NCBI GenBank assembly: GCA_023390155.1
Contig: JAEWDJ010000010.1
Span: 1 to 9,628 of the forward strand
Length of the DNA: 9,628 nucleotides
Direction of reading: 5' to 3'
Origin: Actinomycetes bacterium
GTDB lineage: Bacteria; Actinomycetota; Actinomycetes; Actinomycetales; Microbacteriaceae
Below the pieces are notes generated by a model, which saw only the letters and a program-made list of their open reading frames with translations, did not search any database and was not told the DNA's origin. The position numbers and the translations under genes are program-made. Position 1 is the stretch's first letter; the number at the start of each line of letters is the position of its first letter. Positions 5,681 to 9,628 of this stretch are shown piece by piece.

Positions 5681-6837
5681 CCGATCTGCGCTCCGGCGTC
5701 CGCGACGACTTCGCCGAGGTCTTCGGCCGCCAGCCGGACGGCGTGTGGTCCTCCCCCGGCCGCGTCAACCTGATCGGCGAGCACACCGACTACAACGAGG
5801 GCTTCGTGCTCCCGTTCGCGATCAACCGCCGCACGGTCGCCGCCCTCGCCCTGCGCGAGGACCGCACCGTGCGCGTCGGCAGCACCTTCGCCGACGAGCT
5901 GGTCGAACTCGACCTCGACGCGCTCGGGCCCGACGCCCTCTCCGGTTGGTCGGCCTACCCGCTGGGCGTCGCCTGGGCCCTCGGCGAGTTCGGCGCCGAC
6001 CTGGAGGCCGTGCCCGGCTTCGACCTGCTCATCGACTCGAACGTCCCCGTCGGCGCCGGCCTGTCGTCGTCCGCCGCGATCGAGGGCGCGGTCGCCCTGG
6101 CGCTCAACGACGTCTGGCGCCTCGGCTTCGACCGCCCGACGCTCGCGCGGGTCGGCCAGCGCGCCGAGAACGTCGCCGTGGGCGCGCCGACCGGGATCAT
6201 GGACCAGTCGGCGTCGCTGCTCGGCCAGGCGGACTCCGCCGTCTTCCTCGACTGCCGTACCCTCCACTCGGAGATCGTGCCGCTGGGCCTCGCCGAGGCG
6301 GGCCTCGAGATCGTCGTGATCGACACCGGCGTGGAGCACGCGCACGCCACCGGCGGCTACGCCGAGCGTCGCGCCTCCTGCGAGGCCGGTGCCGCCGCCC
6401 TCGGGGTCGAGTCGCTGCGCGACGTCTCCGTCGACGACCTGGCGCGCGCCCGCGAGATCCTGGACGACGTGACCTTCCGGCGCGTGCGCCACGTCGTCAC
6501 CGAGGACCAGCGCGTGCTCGACACCGTGCGCACGCTGCGCGAGCAGGGGCCGACCGCGATCGGCGAGCTGCTCGACGCCTCCCACGTCTCCATGCGCGAC
6601 GACTTCGAGATCTCCGTGCCCGAGCTCGACCTCGCCGTGGAGACGGCCCAGGCCAACGGCGCGATCGGTGCCCGCATGACCGGCGGCGGCTTCGGCGGCT
6701 CGGCCATCGCGCTCGTCCCCGCCGACGCGGTCAGCCGCGTCCTCGTCGCCCTCGACGGCGCCTTCGCCGAGCACGGCTTCGGCCAGCCGAACCTCTTCAC
6801 GGTCGTCCCGTCGGAGGGCTCGCGCCGCGAGAGCTGA
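5677..6837 (+). CDS. galK: Galactokinase
   Basis: This 386-residue GHMP-family kinase phosphorylates alpha-D-galactose with ATP to galactose-1-phosphate, the substrate of the upstream transferase. The galactokinase signature GRVNLIGEHTDYNEG is at 28-42, with R29 the expected catalytic arginine and E35, H36 and D38 lining the sugar site. The ATP-binding GLSSSAA is at 128-134, catalytic D176 is in GIMDQSASLLG (173-183), and the C-terminal GHMP motif MTGGGFGGS is at 334-342. Length is normal for the family, with no lesion. Its ATG overlaps the galT stop by 4 bp, so the two form one operon, and the start is confirmed by the GAAAGG 7 nt upstream. A strong hairpin follows the stop. Confidence 0.97.
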   Translation: MTDLRSGVRDDFAEVFGRQPDGVWSSPGRVNLIGEHTDYNEGFVLPFAINRRTVAALALREDRTVRVGSTFADELVELDLDALGPDALSGWSAYPLGVAWALGEFGADLEAVPGFDLLIDSNVPVGAGLSSSAAIEGAVALALNDVWRLGFDRPTLARVGQRAENVAVGAPTGIMDQSASLLGQADSAVFLDCRTLHSEIVPLGLAEAGLEIVVIDTGVEHAHATGGYAERRASCEAGAAALGVESLRDVSVDDLARAREILDDVTFRRVRHVVTEDQRVLDTVRTLREQGPTAIGELLDASHVSMRDDFEISVPELDLAVETAQANGAIGARMTGGGFGGSAIALVPADAVSRVLVALDGAFAEHGFGQPNLFTVVPSEGSRRES

Positions 6838-6845
6838 CCCCTGTT

Positions 6846-6883
6846 CCCCCGCGGCGTTAACCTCCCGGTTACCGCTGCGGGGG
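6846..6883 (+). terminator. Strong hairpin after galK, just before the next gene
   Basis: The outer arms 6846-6856 and 6873-6883 pair at 11 positions, one of them G-U in RNA. After one mismatch the inner arms TAACC (6858-6862) and GGTTA (6867-6871) pair fully around the loop TCCC. No T-tract follows, but actinobacterial intrinsic terminators often lack one. The right arm ends 3 nt before the ATG at 6887 and contains the only G-rich, SD-like sequence there, so control of translation is an alternative to termination. Confidence 0.6.
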
Positions 6884-6886
6884 ATC

Positions 6887-7711
6887 ATGGCGTCGATGAC
6901 GGAACCCGAGATCACCTGGCTGGACCGCGACACCGTCCAGCTGCGCCAGCCCAAGTCGTCGCACTGGGAGGCGCCGTTCCTCTTCCTGCTCTTCGGCCGG
7001 CGCCGCGCGCTCCTGCTCGACACCGGAGCGACGACGGACGAGTCGGAGTTCCCGCTCCGCGCGACCGTCGACCGGCTGACCGACACGTGGCTGCGCCGCA
7101 ACCCCGCGGTGTTCCTGCGGCCCTATCCGCTCGTCGTCGCCCACACGCACGCCCACCGCGACCACATCGCCGGCGATCCGCTGCTCGCGGCGCGGCCGGC
7201 GACGACGGTCGTCGGCACCACGCCCGCTCAGGTCATCGCGTTCTTCGGCTTCCGGGACTGGCCGGACGAGGTGGTGGAGTTCGACCTCGGCCAGCGCCCG
7301 ATCGACGTGATCGGCGGCCCGGGCCACGAGCCCTCCGCGGTCGTCTTCTTCGACCGCCGGACCGGCATCCTGTTCACCGGCGACACCGTGCTGCCGGCGC
7401 ACGTGTACATCCGCGACCTCGGACAGTACACGGCCACGATCGACCGGCTGATCCGGTTCCGCGACGCCGCTCCGGCCCGGGTGCGGGAGCTGCGCGGCGC
7501 GCACATCGAGATGTCGGGGACGCCGGGCGTCGCCTACCCGCCCGGCACCCTCGAGCAGCCGGACGAGCCCGCTCTCGAACTGCCCCCACGCATCCTGAAC
7601 CGCGTGCGCGACGCCCTCGACGAGCTGCCCGCGTCGGTGGACGGCCGGGTCGCCCGCAAGCGCTTCATCGTGGTGGACGAGACCCCCGGCCGAGCGAACG
7701 GCGCTGGCTAA
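6887..7711 (+). CDS. Metallo-beta-lactamase-fold hydrolase
   Basis: This 274-residue soluble protein of the metallo-beta-lactamase superfamily carries a complete two-metal site of the glyoxalase II type: HAHRDH at 88-93 (H88, H90, D92, H93), H147 in GGPGHE, D166 in FTGDT and H206 in GAHIEMS. It should hydrolyse an ester, thioester or similar bond, but the substrate is unknown, and nothing identifies it as a true beta-lactamase or glyoxalase II. No signal peptide is seen. The start is uncertain. The ATG at 6887 has GGGGGA (6879-6884) only 2 nt away inside the hairpin arm. The ATG at 6896 (MTEPEITW) has a -10-like GATCAT (6883-6888) 7 nt upstream and may be leaderless. It lies 9 bp before the hexapeptide-repeat gene. 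Confidence 0.85.
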   Translation: MASMTEPEITWLDRDTVQLRQPKSSHWEAPFLFLLFGRRRALLLDTGATTDESEFPLRATVDRLTDTWLRRNPAVFLRPYPLVVAHTHAHRDHIAGDPLLAARPATTVVGTTPAQVIAFFGFRDWPDEVVEFDLGQRPIDVIGGPGHEPSAVVFFDRRTGILFTGDTVLPAHVYIRDLGQYTATIDRLIRFRDAAPARVRELRGAHIEMSGTPGVAYPPGTLEQPDEPALELPPRILNRVRDALDELPASVDGRVARKRFIVVDETPGRANGAG

Positions 7712-7714
7712 GCT
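7709..7714 (+). promoter_or_regulatory. Possible -10 element overlapping a stop codon
   Basis: TAAGCT fits the TANNNT form of an actinobacterial -10 and ends 6 nt before the ATG at 7721. Its first three bases are the TAA stop of the hydrolase gene. No clear -35 is present, and upstream of the ATG there is only GACGGG, a poor ribosome site. The gamma-carbonic-anhydrase gene may thus have its own leaderless transcript as well as read-through. Confidence 0.35.
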
Positions 7715-7720
7715 GACGGG

Positions 7721-8233
7721 ATGACCATCGTCACCCTCACCGACGGCTCCGCTCCCGAGGTCGCACCGACCGCCTTCGTGGCCGCGGGCGCCGTGCTGGC
7801 GGGCCGCGTGCGCCTGCTCGCCGGCGCCAGCGTCTGGTACAACGCCGTGCTCCGCGCCGAGGCGGAGGACTTCGTGCTCGGCGAGCGCAGCAACCTGCAG
7901 GACAACGTCTCGTGCCACGTCGACGCGGGCTTCCCGCTGACCGTCGGCGCCGACGTCTCCGTCGGCCACAACGCCGTGCTCCACGGCTGCACCGTCGAGG
8001 ACGGCAGCCTGATCGGGATGCACGCCACCGTGCTCAACGGGGCCGTGATCGGCGCCGGCTCCCTCGTGGCGGCGGGTGCCGTCGTGCTGGAGGGGACGGT
8101 CGTCCCGCCCGGCTCGCTCGTCGCGGGAGTGCCCGCGAAGGTGCGCCGGGAGCTCACGGCCGAGGAGCGCGACGGGCTGCGGCGCAACGCGTCGTCGTAC
8201 CTGCGGCTCGTGGAGGCGCACCCGGCGGGCTAG
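7721..8233 (+). CDS. Gamma-carbonic-anhydrase-like hexapeptide protein
   Basis: This 170-residue left-handed beta-helix protein belongs to the gamma-carbonic anhydrase (YrdA/PaaY/CamH-like) family, which forms trimers with metal between subunits. Isoleucine-patch hexapeptide repeats run from about 15 to 137. The three metal-binding histidines are present: H66 (SCHVD), H83 (VGHNA) and H88 (LHGC). SNLQD (57-61) precedes them, and the usual VPAKVRRELT segment and C-terminal helix follow. The canonical RGD is RAE (45-47), and the usual GMG after the second histidine pair is GMH (99-101). Metal binding is likely; carbonic anhydrase activity is unproven, since many relatives are inactive or act on thioesters. 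It follows the hydrolase by 9 bp and converges on the YbaK gene. Confidence 0.9.
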   Translation: MTIVTLTDGSAPEVAPTAFVAAGAVLAGRVRLLAGASVWYNAVLRAEAEDFVLGERSNLQDNVSCHVDAGFPLTVGADVSVGHNAVLHGCTVEDGSLIGMHATVLNGAVIGAGSLVAAGAVVLEGTVVPPGSLVAGVPAKVRRELTAEERDGLRRNASSYLRLVEAHPAG

Positions 8234-8257
8234 CCTCCGCGCGGGCCCGGCGACGGG

Positions 8258-8761
8258 TCAGGCCTCCGCGTCTCCCGCTTCGACCGGGCCCGGCTCGCCG
8301 CCGGTCAGGCGCACGAGCTCGGCGAACGTCGTCGGGAACACCGTGTGCGGGTGGCCGGCGGCCGCCCAGACCTCGGGGTAGCCCGCGAGGGTGACGTCCA
8401 CCACGGTGCGCAGCGGCGCGGGATGCCCGAGCGGGGCGACCCCGCCGATGGTCTGCCCGGTCGCCGCCTTCACGGTCTCGGCGTCGGCGCGGCGGATGCG
8501 CCCGCCCAGCCGCTCGCCGAGGAACGCGGTGTCGACGCGGTGGGCGCCCGAGGTCATGACGAGCAGCGGCTCCCCGTCGATGGTGAACACCAGGGAGTTG
8601 GCGATGGCGCCGACCTCGACGCCCAGCTCCGCGGCCGCGGAGACGGCGGTCGGGGTGGCCGCCTCGAACCAGCGCACGCGCGGTTCGACGCCGGCGGCGA
8701 GCAGCGCCGCCTCCACCCGCTCGACGGCGGGATGCGTGCGCTCGACGGCCTCGTCGCTCAT
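8258..8761 (-). CDS. YbaK/EbsC family aminoacyl-tRNA deacylase
   Basis: This 167-residue single-domain protein resembles YbaK/ProX-type trans-editing factors, which hydrolyse tRNAs mischarged by prolyl-tRNA synthetase (for example Cys- or Ala-tRNA-Pro). Family motifs are ANSLVFTIDGEPLLVMTSGAHRVD (54-77), the TGQTIGGVAPLGH loop (101-113) and AAGHPHTVFP (134-143). Where E. coli YbaK has its functionally required lysine (KTL), this protein has N55 (NSL), so it belongs to a subgroup whose substrate or mechanism may differ. The ATG at 8761 overlaps the folD stop by 4 bp (ATGA), so it is the second gene of a folD operon; the frame open further upstream is a shadow of folD. It converges on the hexapeptide-protein gene with a 24-bp gap holding no good terminator. 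Confidence 0.88.
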   Translation of the reverse strand: MSDEAVERTHPAVERVEAALLAAGVEPRVRWFEAATPTAVSAAAELGVEVGAIANSLVFTIDGEPLLVMTSGAHRVDTAFLGERLGGRIRRADAETVKAATGQTIGGVAPLGHPAPLRTVVDVTLAGYPEVWAAAGHPHTVFPTTFAELVRLTGGEPGPVEAGDAEA

Positions 8762-9628
8762 GCCAGCGACCGCTCCGCCGACTCGACCACGTTCTGCAGC
8801 AGCAGGGCCCGTGTCATCGGACCGACGCCGCCGGGGTTCGGCGAGACCCACGCGGCGACCTCGGCCACGTCGGCGGCCACATCGCCCGCGACCACGCTCT
8901 TGCCGGTGACCGGGTCCTCCACGCGGCTGACGCCCACGTCGAGCACGATCGCGCCCGGCTTGACGTTGTCGGCCGAGACCAGGCCGGCGACGCCCGCGGC
9001 GGCGACGATCACGTCGGCGCGCTTCAGGTGCTCGTCGAGGTCGACGGTGCCCGTGTGGGTGAGCGTGACGGTCGCGTTGTACTCGCGGCGGGTCAGCAGC
9101 GAGCCGATCGGGCGGCCGACGGTGACCCCGCGGCCGACGACGACGACGTGCTTGCCGTTCAGCGAGATGCCGTGGCGCTCCATCAGCTCGATGACGCCGC
9201 GCGGGGTGCACGGCAGCGGCGTGGTGATGGGCCGGTTGACGTTCAGCACCAGACGGCCGAGGTTCGTCGGGTGAAGGCCGTCGGCGTCCTTGACCGGGTC
9301 GACCAGCTCCAGGATCGCGTCGGTGTCGAGGTGTCCCGGCAGCGGCAGCTGGACGATGAAGCCGGTGCAGTCGGGGTCGGCGTTCAGCTCCTCGATCACC
9401 GCCTCCAGCTCGGTCTGCGAGATGTCGGCCGGCAGGTCGCGGCGGATGGAGGCGATGCCCACCTCCGCGCAGTCGCGGTGTTTGCCGGCGACATACCACT
9501 GCGAACCCGGGTCGTCGCCGACCAGGATCGTGCCGAGCCCGGGCACGACGCCCTGCTCGCGCAGTCGTGCGACGCGCTCCGTCAGCTCGCGCTTGATCTC
9601 CGCGGCGGTCGCCTTGCCATCCAGAATC
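8758..9628 (-). CDS. folD: FolD bifunctional methylenetetrahydrofolate dehydrogenase/cyclohydrolase (5' end off window)
   Basis: FolD interconverts 5,10-methylene- and 10-formyl-tetrahydrofolate with NADP, feeding purine and formyl-Met synthesis. The window shows 289 residues, starting ILDGKATAAEIKREL at the right edge. By comparison with the family only a handful of N-terminal residues are missing. The GTG at 9546 is internal (VVPGLGTILVG), not the start. Visible landmarks are SQWYVAGKHRDCAEVGI with the catalytic lysine (YVAGK), FIVQLPLPGH, KDADGLHPTNLGRL, PCTPRGVIELM, the dinucleotide-binding GRGVTVGRPIG, and the C-terminal PGGVGPMTRALL. No lesion is seen. It overlaps the YbaK-like gene by 4 bp. 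The promoter lies outside the window. In related actinobacteria glyA often precedes folD; that cannot be tested here. Confidence 0.96.
   Translation of the reverse strand, partial: ILDGKATAAEIKRELTERVARLREQGVVPGLGTILVGDDPGSQWYVAGKHRDCAEVGIASIRRDLPADISQTELEAVIEELNADPDCTGFIVQLPLPGHLDTDAILELVDPVKDADGLHPTNLGRLVLNVNRPITTPLPCTPRGVIELMERHGISLNGKHVVVVGRGVTVGRPIGSLLTRREYNATVTLTHTGTVDLDEHLKRADVIVAAAGVAGLVSADNVKPGAIVLDVGVSRVEDPVTGKSVVAGDVAADVAEVAAWVSPNPGGVGPMTRALLLQNVVESAERSLA

Noticed and set aside
8237..8294. CCGCGCGG palindrome and repeated CGGGCCCGGC (8242-8251, 8285-8294) near the convergent gene ends
   Set aside because: They are short GC palindromes expected by chance at this composition. No stem of useful length and no T-tract is present, so I do not call a terminator.
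8762..9499. Extension of the YbaK-like frame to a 413-residue protein
   Set aside because: The extra part is antisense-free but out of frame with folD on the same strand, and it has the Arg/Gly-rich look of a shadow. The ATG at 8761 gives a normal family length.
1..9628. Mobile elements, CRISPR arrays, tRNA/rRNA or defence genes
   Set aside because: I looked for transposase or integrase motifs, regular direct repeats, attachment-site duplications and tRNA-like folds and saw none. The genes are ordinary metabolic and regulatory families with uniform composition.

Overview
The window is very GC-rich chromosomal DNA. Coding regions have G or C at almost every third codon position, and several genes seem to lack a Shine-Dalgarno leader. 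With the protein families present, this points to a high-GC actinobacterium. Microbacteriaceae (Leifsonia- or Microbacterium-like) is my best guess, an impression from family resemblance and not a computed placement. There is no sign of a plasmid, phage, insertion sequence, CRISPR array, tRNA or rRNA. The window reads as ordinary chromosome, with its interest in regulation and in a few altered active sites.

Layout. (1) 146-1264 (+): a ChaA-type cation/proton antiporter. (2) 1296-1877 (-) and 1964-2668 (+): a TetR regulator divergent from a short-chain dehydrogenase, sharing an AT-rich intergenic region with two 18-bp palindromic operators. (3) 2647-4383 (-): a DeoR-type sugar regulator followed by an aldose 1-epimerase (galM-like). 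Divergent from it, 4466-6837 (+): galT and galK, overlapping by 4 bp. The DeoR/galT intergenic region holds overlapping divergent promoters and CGAAAG/CTTTCG operator half-sites. (4) 6887-8233 (+): a metallo-beta-lactamase-fold hydrolase and a gamma-carbonic-anhydrase-like hexapeptide protein, separated from galK by a strong hairpin. (5) 8258-9628 (-): a YbaK/EbsC-type deacylase and folD, overlapping by 4 bp. FolD runs off the right edge and lacks only its first few residues.

How the genes work together. The galM, galK and galT products cover three steps of the Leloir galactose pathway: anomer interconversion, phosphorylation, and uridylyl transfer. UDP-galactose 4-epimerase (galE) is absent and must be encoded elsewhere. 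The DeoR protein is the obvious local regulator of both divergent arms. The TetR protein probably controls itself and the dehydrogenase. FolD supplies one-carbon folates, and its operon partner is probably a trans-editing tRNA deacylase.

The most notable observations are: the two dense operator/promoter regions, which are also the only AT-rich islands; a recurring TATAAT-like hexamer 6-7 nt before start codons, suggesting leaderless transcripts; a GalT lacking most metal ligands known from the E. coli enzyme; a YbaK homologue with Asn where the E. coli protein has its functional Lys; and a 17-position stem with one mismatch right after galK. I found no convincing new multi-gene system.
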